Source: Reticulitermes speratus (lineage: Eukaryota; Arthropoda; Insecta; Blattodea; Rhinotermitidae). Taken from it: a stretch of DNA of 64,000 bases. This document shows, piece by piece, positions 10,620-22,349 of this stretch. The stretch is taken from the NCBI GenBank assembly GCA_021186555.1, contig JAJKFL010000012.1, forward strand, positions 20,223,711-20,287,710, given 5' to 3'. How positions within the stretch are numbered: position 1 is the stretch's first letter; every line of letters starts with the position of its first letter. A program made the translations under genes and the position numbers. A model generated the notes under the pieces. The model was not told the DNA's origin. It worked only from the letters and a program-made list of their open reading frames with translations, and ran no database searches.

Positions 10620-11514
10620 GTGAGTCGGAATAGCGTAGCCTGTATAGTTGCTAGGCTACGGCTGAAGGACAAACGTGAGTCGGAATAGCGTAGCTTGTAT
10701 AGTTGCTAGGCTACGGGCTGAAGGACAAACGTGAGTCGGAATAGCGTAGCCTGTATAGTTGCTAGGCTACGGGCTGAAGGACAAACGTGAGTCGGAATAG
10801 CGTAGCCTGTATAGTTGCTAGGCTACGGGCTGAAGGACAAACGTGAGTCGGAATAGCGTAGCCTGTATAGTTGCTAGGCTACGGGCTGAAAGACAAACGT
10901 GAGTCGGAATAGCGTAGCCTGTATACTTGCTAGGCTACGGGCTGAAAGACAAACGTGAGTCGGAATAGCGTAGCCTGTATAGTTGCTAGGCTACGGGCTG
11001 AAGGACAAACGTGAGTCGGAATAGCGTAGCCTGTATAGTTGCTAGGCTACGGGCTGAAGGACAAACGTGAGTCGGAATAGCGTAGCCTGTATAGTTGCTA
11101 GGCTACGGGCTGAAAGACAAACGTGAGTCGGAATAGCGTAGCCTGTATAGTTGCTAGGCTACGGGCTGAAAGACAAACGTGAGTCGGAATAGCGTAGCCT
11201 GTATAGTTGCTAGGCTACGGGCTGAAAGACAAACGTGAGTCGGAATAGCGTAGCCTGTATAGTTGCTAGGCTACGGGCTGAAAGACAAACGTGAGTCGGA
11301 ATAGCGTAGCCTGTATAGTTGCTAGGCTACGGGCTGAAGGACAAACGTGAGTCGGAATAGCGTAGCCTGTATAGTTGCTAGGCTACGGGCTGAAAGACAA
11401 ACGTGAGTCGGAATAGCGTAGCCTGTATAGTTGCTAGGCTACGGGCTGAAGGACAAACGTGAGTCGGAATAGCGTAGCCTGTATAGTTGCTAGGCTACGA
11501 GCTGACGGACCGAG
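10620..11514 (+). repeat. 56-bp tandem array, 16 copies, of a SINE tRNA-like head
   Basis: Unit starts (gtgagtcggaatagcg) lie at 10620, then at 10675 and every 56 bp to 11459. The first unit is 55 bp. Each unit holds tagcgtagcctg, an 11-of-12 match to the RNA polymerase III box A (TRGCNNAGYNGG), and an 8-bp perfect inverted repeat (cgtagcct / aggctacg) with an 11-base loop. The last unit runs straight into a SINE-A body at 11515, and the unit aligns with the head of other SINE-A copies (for example 26475-26530). The array is therefore an internal amplification of a SINE's box-A region. Units differ by very few bases, so it is recent or homogenised. Confidence 0.9.
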
Positions 11515-11760
11515 GAGTCGTTTCATTCTGCTAGGAGCAAGAAAATTTTCTCTTCTTTAAATTGCCCAGCCCGGCCCCGGGGCCCACGCATTGTCCTATT
11601 CAGTGGATACCGGAGGCGGTTTCCCCTCGGGGTAAAGCAGTAGATGCGTGAAGTTGACCAATCACCTCCATCTGGTCCCGAGGTTAAAAATGAGTGGAGC
11701 TGTACTTCCGCTCCCCCATTTGCCTTCATAGCGTGCACGGGGGGAACTGTACTTTACTTT
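11515..11760 (+). mobile_element. SINE-A body attached to the head array
   Basis: Markers are ttgcccagcccggcccc, ctattcagtggataccgg, cctcggggtaaagcag and catctggtcccgaggttaaa, then the end markers gtggagctgtacttccg and a tail ending in aactgtactttacttt. It has no separate head of its own: the head is the amplified array at 10620-11514. Confidence 0.8.
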
Positions 11761-12856
11761 GAGTGGGAACATTTCAAATAGACTTGGAACTTGAAGATTT
11801 CATAGCGGTGAAAGTTAAAATTACGGTCGTCACTTAAAGACAGTCTAATCCTTCAAGTTCTGTCATTCTGTTCCCATGTGGCCGATTATTCTTGTAGTTA
11901 ACATATACTTACGGCAGGTGACAGTCAATGCCGAGGCAACTGCAGTAATATGAAGCTGTCGAGAGGCAAGCCTGTCTGTTATTCAGTCGGTATTGCTGCC
12001 TCAACCTTTGCCAATGAAAAGTCGTCTGTAGGTATTAGTACGTCCTTTTCTTACAGACTGTGATTGTGAAATGTCTCTCAAGGGCTGTGTTGTACAAGAT
12101 TGGTCAGTTGAATAGTTATCCGTGGAAATAATAGGTGGGAGATTTCAAGTATTTCGGCGGAAATTTCAACGGCCGGTATTCAATGGCGTTAGTGTAATGC
12201 AAGTAATGCATGGAGAACAAATGCAGCAATTCGTAATAGTGTATTGCTGTGTGTGAGTGTGAGCTATTTGTATGAGCTTAGGTGTGTTTCTGTGAGTCTT
12301 CGTGCGTGCATGTGTGATTCACTGTTCCGAGCTACGTGAATGACAAGATTGCGATCCGGCGTATGACGCCGTTTAGTTCCACACGTTCATGCGAAACCTT
12401 GACCCTGCACCTCTCTGCCAAACTAAACGGCATCATATCCCAGAAGACTGTAGTAACCTTGCTACAGCCATTCTTCTTCTTACCTGCAACTCCTCCGACA
12501 CGTCAAACTTCCGAACTCTGCAGTGGACCAATACTCGACGCAGACTCGTATAAATCAGTACAAAACACGTACAACGCGTAATAATTTAGAAAATGTGGAA
12601 GGTAGAAGGCATTTTGTTCTGAGCCATGCCTGACCAAGGGTTGTAGATGGCCAAATGTGGGTGCATGCCTCTGTATGACCCCGTTGTACTGGGAAACGTA
12701 TTGTGTGGCAGCACATACAGTTTATTTGTGGCTTATTGAATGACACTGTCTGTAGTTTGGACTATATAGCATATACTGGATTTCTGTTTATGAGACTTGT
12801 TTTATAGTATGTCAAATGATTGGATGATGTGTCAATAATGAACTGGACAGGATATA

Positions 12857-13382
12857 CATTTCGTCTTTCACACCTCAATCATTGTAATTGGATTTCAGTT
12901 TGTACTACATGTTTCGTCCCTATATCCGGCCGTCTTCAGGTACTACATTTAAACTGTCGCGAGGAGAATACTATTGTAAAATCAACATATCAACACTGAA
13001 ATGAGTTCTCATGTTTTACAAGTGTCATACAGATTAAAAAGCCGGGTTTCCACCGATTCGTGCTGTAAATAAGCCAAAATTGTGCAAAATATTTTGTTAA
13101 AATATGTATAGTTAAGAATGTGGTCAGTACTCCTGCCTACAACTTTTTAACAGAATATGTTTTACGTATTTACAGCACTAATCGTTGGAGACCCGGCATT
13201 TTACTGTGTAAGATACTTGTAAAAAATGATAACTCATTTTAATTTTAACATGTTGATTGTACAATAACATTCTTCCTCAAGACGTTTTAAATGTACTACC
13301 CAATGACGGCCAGAAATAGGGCCGAAAAATTGGTGCAATTGAAATCTAATCACAAAGATTGAGTTGTGAACGATGAACTATG
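12857..13382. mobile_element. Foldback element, about 525 bp, with hammerhead-like ends
   Basis: Long inverted arms (about 12857-13110 and 13130-13382) align over their full length. For example, agccgggtttccaccgattc on the left matches the complement of gaatcgttggagacccggca-like sequence on the right. Each arm has a hammerhead-like motif pointing outward: a good one on minus (12956-12896) and a decayed one on plus (about 13300-13345). No coding frame. Confidence 0.75.
12896..12956 (-). ncRNA. Hammerhead-ribozyme-like motif
   Basis: Read on minus: an outer stem CAGTTT pairs with AAACTG; an inner stem GTAC pairs with GTAC; then core CTGAAGA; a GGCC-type hairpin that is imperfect in this copy; then GAAAC with palindrome ACATGT and an A at the cleavage-equivalent position. 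The stem with its internal loop is what type I hammerheads show. The hairpin has only three of four pairs and an extra C after the core, so activity is doubtful. Confidence 0.45.
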
Positions 13383-14104
13383 TATTTTACCCCCTCTTTG
13401 TATGAATTCACAGCAGGATATGTAAACCTAGGTTTATGAATAATGAACTGAAAAGGATACAGAAGGAAGCGATCGTGGGATTAAATTGAGGTACCCTCCC
13501 GGTATTTTCTGGACGGACTGGGCGTAACCATGAAAATAGGATATCCGCTTTCGGGTTCGAGATTTTAACCTGCGACGTACTGACCCTCTCGCCTGCTGTA
13601 TGTTTTCATTATAAAACTTAAGTACAGGAATTACATTACGGGCAGTTATAAAAAAATTATATAGCGTTTTTGATTAAGTTTAAATTTTGTTGAAGTTCCC
13701 AGGACCCCGTAATGAGATCTCTGCTTTGTTTCTTGTCTCCTCTTTTCTGTACTATAAACCTTTGCAATGACTTACAAATTTTGTTTGCGGTTTATTTTGG
13801 AATGGTAGGTACTGATCAAACTTAATTTTCAACAGTGTACAGATCCCTAATACCAAATATAATCTAAGTTCCTTACGCAGCTTCCACTGACTGACACACA
13901 AACTTCCCACTTTGCATTTCCCGGCAGATATGCAATACCCTGTAGTCGTCAGTGTGATGTCACAGAGAAATAAGAAGGTTCAGATTATGGTGGAGTCATG
14001 TAGCTGGCTATAGACACTTCGGACGTCACATATTTCTTAAGTCACTTCGCTGTAAAATGGACCAGTACAGCCTATATGCTTACAAGATGACGCCGACTGT
14101 ATTA

Positions 14105-14720
14105 AATTCATTCATTCCGTAGTGTGTCTTACGACAGGTACATGGCTTCTTCCAAATCGAGTTATCCAGAAAGTGCGATCTAGTGCTTCCACTTTCAGCT
14201 TCCAGTATCCTCTCGTTTCCTTAATGTCATCCAGTAGCTGCTTTCGTCTTCCCGTGACTTCTATTCTTCCTTCTGTCTTTCCTTCAGTAACATGTTTCAG
14301 AGCAGTTCCTACGCAAGATGTGTCCAATCCAGTTAGCTTTCCTTCTTTTTATTGTACCTAGGACATTCCTTTCCTCTTTGACTCTTGGAATACTTCTTCA
14401 ATTTTTACACGATCAGTCCAATTGATATTCTTCATCCTTCTCCAGCACCTCATTTTAAAACTTTCCAGGTATTCCTGATCTATTTTCCGAAGTGTCCAAG
14501 CTTCAGCACCAGACAGAGTTATGCTCCAGGTGTAGCACTTTACTAGTTTCTTCCTTATATTTAAGTCCAATTTGCTGGTGAAAACAGTCTTCTTGTTGAA
14601 TGCCACTTTTGCCATGGCAATGCCAAATTTAATTTCACGTGTACATCTTGTGTCATTTGTTATTATGCTACCCAAATAATTGAAGTAATCCACATTCTCC
14701 AGTTGTTTCGATCTATCTTA
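14105..14720 (-). mobile_element. Non-LTR retrotransposon RT C-terminus (family 1)
   Basis: Minus-strand frames at 14693-14358 and 14327-14112 translate to the reverse-transcriptase C-terminal region: YLGSIITNDTRCTREIKFGI, then RKKLVKCY, GAEAWTLRKIDQEYLESF and CWRRM, then a second piece with EGRIEVTGRRKQLLDD. One frame break separates the two pieces. A second copy with the same layout is at 58395-59010. The catalytic domain is absent, so this is a 5'-truncated dead copy. Confidence 0.85.
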
Positions 14721-15034
14721 ATCTCTACTGGGGATGGTTGTGTATTAAATATCTGATATGAAATACTGACAACACGAGTGACCACAGTCTACGTAGCTAA
14801 GTGTCAGCTTATACGCCCATCTAACATACCTGACGCAAATAACGCCTAACGTTGCTAATGACCTGCAGATGGAGTGTAGAACGCACGTCGAAGTAGGGCA
14901 ACTGCAAGAACGGATTTCCTACCAGTGGGTAAGGGGCATAATGTGGTTTTACCATTAGAATAAGTGTACCTATATGTTCACTGAAATTAAATGTAACATT
15001 TATGTAAGTTTTTGGAATTTCAGTACTTTTTTTT

Positions 15035-15310
15035 TTCTGTGGTGAAGGGCCCCGCAGCAGATGCTACGGACGCACCGCAGCCTTGAGGCTTATTATGCAA
15101 CCCTGTGATAAAGATGGTTAGTTTTTTTTTTCGTTGTCCGCGTAATGGAGCACCGGTGGAATGAAACTGACAGGGGAAAACCGAAGTACTCGGGGGAAAA
15201 ATCTGTCGCAGTGCCACTTTGTCCACCACAAATCCCACATGGACTAACCCGGGATCGAAACCGCTGTGAGAGGCCGGCGACTAACCGCCTGAGCCATGGC
15301 ACGGCCAATT
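15035..15310 (-). mobile_element. SINE-D copy
   Basis: Reverse complement of the 5718 copy: gggccccgcagcagatgcta, then tgtccaccacaaatcccaca, then the box-B complement cgggatcgaaaccgctg and the head complement gagccatggcacggcc. Confidence 0.85.
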
Positions 15311-15719
15311 ACAGTACTTATTTCCTTATGTGTACTTTGTCGCGATAACTGCCGGAATTTAAGCCCATGTTATTTAATTTGGAACGACAATTACAACAAA
15401 AACTTTATCATATGAAATTACGTTACATTTTTTATTTTCGGCATTGTGTTGATCGCGGTATATAAATCCTTTGCTGTCAATTTTTATGGACTTTTAACAT
15501 CAGGACTTTTACCCTCATGAAGTCTGTGCGACTGTCTTTGTCGCTAGTGAGGAATCACGATAAAAGAACGTCTGTCTGTGTTCTGATTTAAAACACGATT
15601 TCCGAGCAGTCATGCAGCCCGTTTTCCTATTCCATTGACTTCTAGTTCTACAAATGTATTATTATTATTATATTGTTGTATTCATTTTATTTCTATAAAG
15701 AAGTTAGTAGTTTTGGCGG

Positions 15720-16010
15720 TATGCTGTAACACAGTTGGTTGAGGCACCGGGCTACAAGCCGGAAGGTCGCGGGCTCGATTGGAATTTTTCATTGACTTCA
15801 TCCTTCCGGCCGCACTATGGTCCTGGGGTCGACTCAGCCTCTAACAGAAATGAGTACCAGGGATATCTCCTGGGGGTAAAGACGGGCCGTGCGGAGGACT
15901 GACAACCTTTCCACTTTCATGTGCCGATTGTCAAGAAATTCTGGGAGTCTCAACATCCTGGAGCCATAAGAGCCTGTCCAGACCTGTAATGGGATAGCTG
16001 TACCTCTTGA
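15720..16010 (+). mobile_element. SINE-B copy
   Basis: The head reads cagttggttgaggcaccggg and ctacaagccggaaggtcgcg, followed by a partly lost box B. Body markers are catccttccggccgcacta, ctaacagaaatgagtaccag and catgtgccgattgtcaagaa. Related copies are at 39535-39830, 53860-54075 and 59875-60180 (plus) and 44345-44640 (minus). Confidence 0.8.
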
Positions 16011-17046
16011 TTAGTTTTGTATATAGTATATAGTCCTACGGGTACGTTAGATTTTACCGATTTAAAAACACAGTTTCTTATGTCCCTGTGTTTGTATTGG
16101 TTGACTTACGAACATTAATTCATAATGTATGTTTGCGATATGTCTTCGTACCAAATTTCCAGTGGTTCATTACAACTACTTACCGCCATCAAACCGATCA
16201 CTGTAGAACATTTTTGCCTGCAGTTATTTTGTTGATGGTAGTAATATTGGGTTTGTCCAATACTGAGGCCATTTGCGCCCATCATTATTTTACATTCTAC
16301 AAAAAGTGTCACGTTTCAACACCTAAAAGTAAATGTCGCTGGTGCCTCACAAGTCCGTTTATCATCATGCTAGTCTAGGAAATTGACGGCACAGCGCTAT
16401 CGACTATCCAGTAGCATAATATCCTTGCAAAGTTTCGTGAAAATTTGTCAGCTGGGATACACAGACACACACTACGGTCATCTCAAAAGCCTGCTTTTTT
16501 TCCTTATCAGGAAAGAAAAGTGAATAATATTCATATTCATGTAACGTGTGTATATTCCGTATTAAATACTATTCAATTAAATAATTAAATTCCTCTCTCA
16601 CATGGCGGTAAGTAATCAAAATATTAATTCATAAGGTTTTTCATATTTCAGCTACAAAATTGAATTCTTTGTATTCATTCTGGGTATAAATGTTAAAGTG
16701 AATTTTGTAAAACGAGGTAATTTACCGTGTATTTTGAAACTTTGCCTGACCTTATGAGCAGAAGAATGAAATAAAATGCAGTCGGCGGATAAACTTGCAA
16801 ATTAGGGGAGTTTATCTTCCTAGGCACTAAGTAAATGTAATCTGAAAATTGTAGATGCGCAGGAATCGAAACCATACATCCATGGCTAGCAGACAAATCA
16901 TCCCACTTGAGAATGAAAGATTTGTGCACAGGCAAAACTGAAGTTGCCATGACAAAGGTAGTCATTTCTGTACTTGTCCTAATCATAGGCAAGTTAAACT
17001 TGGTAGTGCCAATCGGTAATGAATGTGATATGCAATTCTCTTCAAG

Positions 17047-19818
17047 GTGCTGGTCGTCACTTTGGCCACCGCTGTACTGGAGTCATATGCCATCATAGTG
17101 CTAGACAACACAGAACAACAACAGGGTGTCACAAGAAGAAGGCCACCTTTGTCCATGAGGGACGCCTCGCAACAGGAACAGTCCGCAGCTGAAAGCACCC
17201 GCGCCGATGTAAAAGCACAGGGTTTCCGGAGCTCCGTCATACACAAACCCGCGTCCGTAGACGGCCCAGGAGGACTTACGGTTCAGGATCCACCCAAAGG
17301 TTGGCCCTTCAGTGAAGTCCACGTGAATTTCAACTCCCACATATCGGAAAACGAGGCAAAGGGTCTTCCCAGCATCATCGCTCCTCGTCCCGATGAGAGC
17401 AGGATTAAACAAAATCAACAGCAACAAATGCAACACCAACGGTACAATAAACAGATTTTTCATCAACATAAATCACAGCAGCGTCAGCAGTTACATCATG
17501 AGCAAGGAAACTTAATCCACCCACGGCACCTAGTGCAGCAACAAAATCCACAACAGAAACCTCAACAAGCAGCTGCACTTGCCAATAACAACAGTGGACA
17601 GTTGAGTAATGGATTTATTCAGACAGCAGATGCACGTAAATTCAAGCAGCCACTGCAATATATAATTACCGCGAATGGAAATCAGCTATCGGGTATCGCT
17701 CCCGGGAATGACGATCATGAGACGGTAAATGAACCCTCAGAAAATATCCCAGTGACGAGAGCCCCGAATTCAGATTTGCATACGGGATATAATTTGGAAT
17801 TAATTACCCCTCCAGGTATTTCTGCGAATAGTAATCAAATGTTGAACGTCATTAAACAGGAAGTGTCCGCGTCAGGAATCAGATTATCAGAAGAAAATGT
17901 AAGCAGCTTGAACAGCAATAAACAGCAACAAAACAACAGCCCGTTAGTCCACATTGAGCCAACAAGAACACAGAGTCAGGCTAGTAGCCGTGTCAACATT
18001 CAGCACAACGAAGTAGGCGCTGGTACTAACTATGTTTGGCGTGACCTCAGCCCGGGATTGGAGATCTCCAGCAACACCCCTCAACTCGCTGTAGGATCAC
18101 ATCAGATTCCCACACCAGCACAAGAACCTCGCGCCAATGACTTTAAGAAGGAAGAACAGGAAAATTCCATGTCTGGGAAGAGTGCGACAAGTAACGTCGG
18201 AGGTCAAAGAGGAACAAACGTTCAAGGCGTGCATGTTTCAAATTTTGATCACGCTAATGCCTTAGGTCACAGTGCTAATTTCGCTTACAGAGACGCTATG
18301 GCAACTCTTCCTCCACATTTACATACGGGAGTTCAACATGCAAATCAGGAACACTCGGTTGCTCCTTCCCAAGACCAGGCAGCAGGTGAGCACGGACAGA
18401 ATACCAAATACAAAAGTAATGATCATGATATTATCCATAATTCACTTCCAGATGCTGGCAAGGTCAATACGCATACGGACATTGCATTAGGCGGAATTAA
18501 TGAGAGTCCTGGTAACGGGCAAGCCGTGTATAATCATGGAGGACAGTACAATCAGCAGCCTACTCAACAGCAGCCACAGATATATTCTATGTTGCCACAA
18601 GCCAGTTATTCTCTTGTTCCTACCGATCCAAAAGTCTTCACAATCAACACAGGTCTTATTCAAGGAGTTCCAGGGGCTCTCTTTCTCGGCAATGGATTGC
18701 ACGCCGGACATCATAATGTCCTGCTTTCTGGACAAGGGTTGAACGTCGGTGGATATGGAGTCCCGATGCAGGCTCTCTACTTTCCTATGTCAGGTTTTCA
18801 TAGTAGTCAACTCGGGAATGACCAGGCTCAGAAAGGAACCATTGGTGGGCAGCATATAGGACAGTTTCAACAGAGCCCTGCAGTACTGGCGAACTCTCAT
18901 GTAGGCGAAGGTATGATCAGCATAGCGCCAATGCCTTACTTAGGACTGATCGGCGGAGGTCTGTATGGACATACAGGAATTGGAGGGTTGCATTTACTTC
19001 AGGGAAACACGCTTGGGATCCAAGGTCTGCACGGAGGGACGGCGCTACATAGTGGTCAAAGTGGAGGAATGTTATTTGGAGGTAACCACATTTTGTCCTC
19101 CAGCGGAGGATTAGCCTCCGACAATCAGAGTAAGCTTGCACATGAAAATTACGAGCCAGCACTTCAATTTGATTTACAACCAGCTGGGCAGCAACAACAA
19201 GTACAAGGAAACCGTCATGTTTCCATGGCAGCGGGAAAGAACTTGCCTAGCTTTCAGAGTACTTTCCCATACCAGCACCAGCAAGTGAACAAACACCACA
19301 GTCTGACACCACAAATAAATGTACATCCTAATGGATTTGGAGTGAATATTCTACAGCAACATCCAGTACCTCAAAAAGGTTTAAAAGTTGGAGGATACCA
19401 CGGTTTGCCAGCTGGAAGACATAGTTTTCCACAACAGCCATCGGTTTTTCCTGCATACGGCCATGCTGTCGGTGTCCCAGATAGACGGTACCAAACTTTT
19501 TCCGTAGCTCCCCAAATCCATGAACCAGTGTTGACTGCCAGTTCACATCCTTCCGGATTCAAATTAAACGCTATTGAACATGAGATGCCACAACCTCAAA
19601 CTGCAGTTAAGAGGAATGAAAATGTAAGTAAGCCGATATCTGTGCTCGACCTGGGGACACAGTTGAGAGTCAAGACTGAGCACGGATCGCCAAAACGTTA
19701 CGTCAGTTCCAACTCAGGGCAACCATCAAGGCCAGCCAGTAATTATGCTTTTCTCGCAAATTCGCCTTTCGTAATGGATTTGAAACCTCCAAACACAAAT
19801 CCCAGTTTCATGAAATAA
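17047..19818 (+). CDS. Gene B exon 2: large secreted Gln/His/Asn/Gly-rich protein
   Basis: One exon of 923 codons to TAA, opening after the acceptor ctcttcaag. The first codon is GTG (Val), not a start; with exon 1 the protein is 927 residues. The signal peptide is about residues 1-19. The region at about 120-190 is Gln/His-rich (runs such as QNQQQQMQHQRYN and QQNPQQKPQQ). The middle is Asn/Ser/Gln-rich and hydrophilic. About residues 530-690 are Gly/Leu/His-rich with loose repeats (GNGLHAGHHNVLLSGQGLNV, GLHGGTALHSGQSGGMLFGG). The C-terminus is Pro/Ser/Asn-rich. No cysteine was seen, and no known domain or chitin-binding consensus. Candidate poly(A) signal ATTAAA at 19928. By composition it fits an extracellular-matrix, cuticle or eggshell-type structural protein, but this is inference only. 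Confidence 0.78.
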   Translation: MLVVTLATAVLESYAIIVLDNTEQQQGVTRRRPPLSMRDASQQEQSAAESTRADVKAQGFRSSVIHKPASVDGPGGLTVQDPPKGWPFSEVHVNFNSHISENEAKGLPSIIAPRPDESRIKQNQQQQMQHQRYNKQIFHQHKSQQRQQLHHEQGNLIHPRHLVQQQNPQQKPQQAAALANNNSGQLSNGFIQTADARKFKQPLQYIITANGNQLSGIAPGNDDHETVNEPSENIPVTRAPNSDLHTGYNLELITPPGISANSNQMLNVIKQEVSASGIRLSEENVSSLNSNKQQQNNSPLVHIEPTRTQSQASSRVNIQHNEVGAGTNYVWRDLSPGLEISSNTPQLAVGSHQIPTPAQEPRANDFKKEEQENSMSGKSATSNVGGQRGTNVQGVHVSNFDHANALGHSANFAYRDAMATLPPHLHTGVQHANQEHSVAPSQDQAAGEHGQNTKYKSNDHDIIHNSLPDAGKVNTHTDIALGGINESPGNGQAVYNHGGQYNQQPTQQQPQIYSMLPQASYSLVPTDPKVFTINTGLIQGVPGALFLGNGLHAGHHNVLLSGQGLNVGGYGVPMQALYFPMSGFHSSQLGNDQAQKGTIGGQHIGQFQQSPAVLANSHVGEGMISIAPMPYLGLIGGGLYGHTGIGGLHLLQGNTLGIQGLHGGTALHSGQSGGMLFGGNHILSSSGGLASDNQSKLAHENYEPALQFDLQPAGQQQQVQGNRHVSMAAGKNLPSFQSTFPYQHQQVNKHHSLTPQINVHPNGFGVNILQQHPVPQKGLKVGGYHGLPAGRHSFPQQPSVFPAYGHAVGVPDRRYQTFSVAPQIHEPVLTASSHPSGFKLNAIEHEMPQPQTAVKRNENVSKPISVLDLGTQLRVKTEHGSPKRYVSSNSGQPSRPASNYAFLANSPFVMDLKPPNTNPSFMK

Positions 19819-21479
19819 TTACTAAAGTTCTGAGTAAAGACTGTCTGTCCTCTTAAAACTGTTGATACACGTAAAGAATATGGATTATTTTAGAGAGTTA
19901 CAAGTCGGTAAACACAAAATATTTCTCATTAAATATTGTTCAGTTAGTTTATATCTTCAAGGTGACTGTGTGCTACATTCACACATTGCCAGTCTTCCGT
20001 GAAATACGGAGTCAAGTCATAAGACTGCACTTGTTACATGCTTTACACCAGAAAATCCAAAACAGTAAATAGTGCAGCTATAGATGAAAGGTGCAAGAGA
20101 AAGCAGGATCTGACCAGATATATAAACCGTAGTTTCCAGTACCTGCATTCAAACACAAGACTTATTCCATTCCTCCCTGACGTAAAAGAATGTAATAAAT
20201 ACCATTTTGTCCTAAATGATCAGCCTTGCCTCCAAAAGGAATAGTGCGCCCGATGCAGAATTACGGTAACCCAGTTCTTTAACTCAGGGATCATCGTCCC
20301 TAAGCAGCGAAACGCAAAGTGTGCGCCTAATTAGCGAGACTGCGGAACTGCTATGCGTACAGTCTTGATAAAAGCTTTCGTGACGCATAGTAGCATCTCT
20401 CTAAACATAAATGTGTAAGTACAGCATGGTCTTCAGAGCGTGATACGAGTGTCTCTTTATTGTCTGGAGACTGCGGTAATGTAGCGCAACGAGCATATGG
20501 CTATACACTTACAATGTGTTTATAATCTACAATTGTTTTAGGCGGATGGTAATTAAAGACGTTTTCATTTATAGAGCAAACAACACCATCGAATTTTATT
20601 TGTTCCGTGTACAAGGGACAGTTTATAAACAGATTGAGATCCATGCTAGTTGAAGCCGTGTAATGTCATTAATAGATTATAAAGCTTCTGGTGTGATTCT
20701 AAATTTAATATCATATTAAATATGTCTACATACCAAATTGGGGGCATTTTGAATATTTATGGTGGTTGTTTTGTAACTGGATCAGAGTTTTATGTAAGGT
20801 CAAGAGGGGTTGAAGAGAAAGCAGACGTTCAAAGAAACAAAAGATACTAAGATAAATAAGGATATGCCTAATAGCGAGCCACCATTTTGGAGTTGGCAGT
20901 TGGAACTTAGCGTGGGTTACATCTGTAATTGTAGGTTACAGTTCTTCTAGCATGCATCTAAACCTTTCATATATAGACATTCTACGTTAGCTCGCAGAAT
21001 CTATCTGGGTCACATTCAGCACTGCTCTTTCGTATTCAGTGGGACTGAGGCTGGATTTCCAGCTCGGATACCAACTGCTTTGTATTGTCCTGCTTTTCAT
21101 TCTGTTCGTGCAAATCCTTGGGTAGTTATTTAAAATAGTCCACAGCCGCTTCCCATATTTTCATTCTCATTGTAACATAACCTTCTTAGAGCGGAAAGCT
21201 CCATTACATAAATCGTGAAGACTTAGACGACGGAATCCCATACCGCAGGTTTGTGTCCATGTAGGAAACTGTGTTTACACGTGCATTATGTGACAGGAGA
21301 TTTTGAGGGAGACTGAAGGATACCAGTATATAGATAATGGTGGGCGTATTATGCGTGGGATGTTGCACTTGTGATGACTTTGATTTAGCCTGCTGTTGTA
21401 CTTTCATGTAACGACGTAGTTGCTAATATATAGTGTCGGAGGTAGATGAATGAAGTATTATCACGAAGCATTGCTGGAA

Positions 21480-21560
21480 TGAGATTGACAGGGTAAAACC
21501 AAAGTGCAAGCTGAAAAACTTGTCCTACTGCCACTTAGTCCACCACAAATCCCAAATGGA
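21480..21560 (-). mobile_element. SINE-D fragment
   Basis: It shows gctggaatgagattgacagg and agtccaccacaaatcccaaa, the middle of the SINE-D body in reverse orientation. Both ends are missing. Confidence 0.6.
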
Positions 21561-21862
21561 TTGCCTGAGTCTGTGATGTCTATACAGGATGAAAAAAAGT
21601 GCACAGCAAACCTACAGAATATGAATCTACACCACAACACAAGAAAAAAGTTTATATGAACATAGGCCTTCTGAAGCGCGGTTTCCGAGTTACGGCTTCC
21701 TGGCGATGAACAAATGCTCTTTGTCCACCTTGTGCCTCAATGCAGGATGTTGCAAGTCTGAACAGTGACCGCCTGACGCGCTCGAAAATTCCTGGTGTCG
21801 TACGAATTATCTCAAATTCACTGTCACGCAAACAAACGTATTTCCATCAGACACAACCCTTT

Positions 21863-21925
21863 ATTATTATTTTAAATACTACATGTTTCGATCAGAAGCT
21901 GATCATCCTCGGGTTTTTAATATAA
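21863..21925 (-). ncRNA. Hammerhead-ribozyme-like motif
   Basis: Read on minus: core-like CCGAGGA (21912-21906, one change from CTGANGA), one extra base, a perfect 6-bp hairpin GATCAG / CTGATC with a 3-base loop, then GAAAC with palindrome ACATGT and A. Flanking sequences (attaaaaac before, gtatttaaaat after) can pair as the outer stem. Confidence 0.4.
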
Positions 21926-22349
21926 AAGTCTTAAAAACAATGTAAGAAATATAAATAACTTCGCGAGATCTCACAAATGATGTAAATGATGTTACTCAAC
22001 TTATACTCGTAATTCTCGATGGTGGGTCGAGTAGATACAAACAGTGCGATATTTTAATTAGGATACTAGTTTCTTATTAAAATGCTTTAAAATAAATTAA
22101 AGTCTTTTCGTTTTCAAAGCCATGTATTAAGCCGAGCAACTGGCTAGCCGCTTTTTATGTTCTGTTATTCGATGTATGACAGGATACAAGTTAAATGCTC
22201 AGTGATGAATATTGTAATTTTTTGCTGCCAGGTCTTAAAGTTTTGGATGTTTTCTGTTTCTATTACCTGTAATGATATTGGGGTTATATATACATTTTTT
22301 TGGCTTGCTAGTGCGTAGCTTATGATTTTCATATGCTGGAAGCGTTTAC

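Larger units (their letters stand above)
9794..17046 (+). other. Gene B intron 1
   Basis: It runs from the gtaagt donor at 9794 to the acceptor ctcttcaag ending at 17046. It contains a dispersed repeat (9950-10483), the amplified SINE-head array and its SINE body (10620-11760), a foldback with hammerhead-like ends (12857-13382), a non-LTR remnant (14105-14720), a SINE-D (15035-15310) and a SINE-B (15720-16010). Nothing else supportable was seen in 11765-12850, 13385-14100 or 16015-17040. Confidence 0.65.

Noticed and set aside
10620..11514. CRISPR-like array
   Set aside because: Units are contiguous with no unique spacers, the genome is animal, and the unit is a SINE head.
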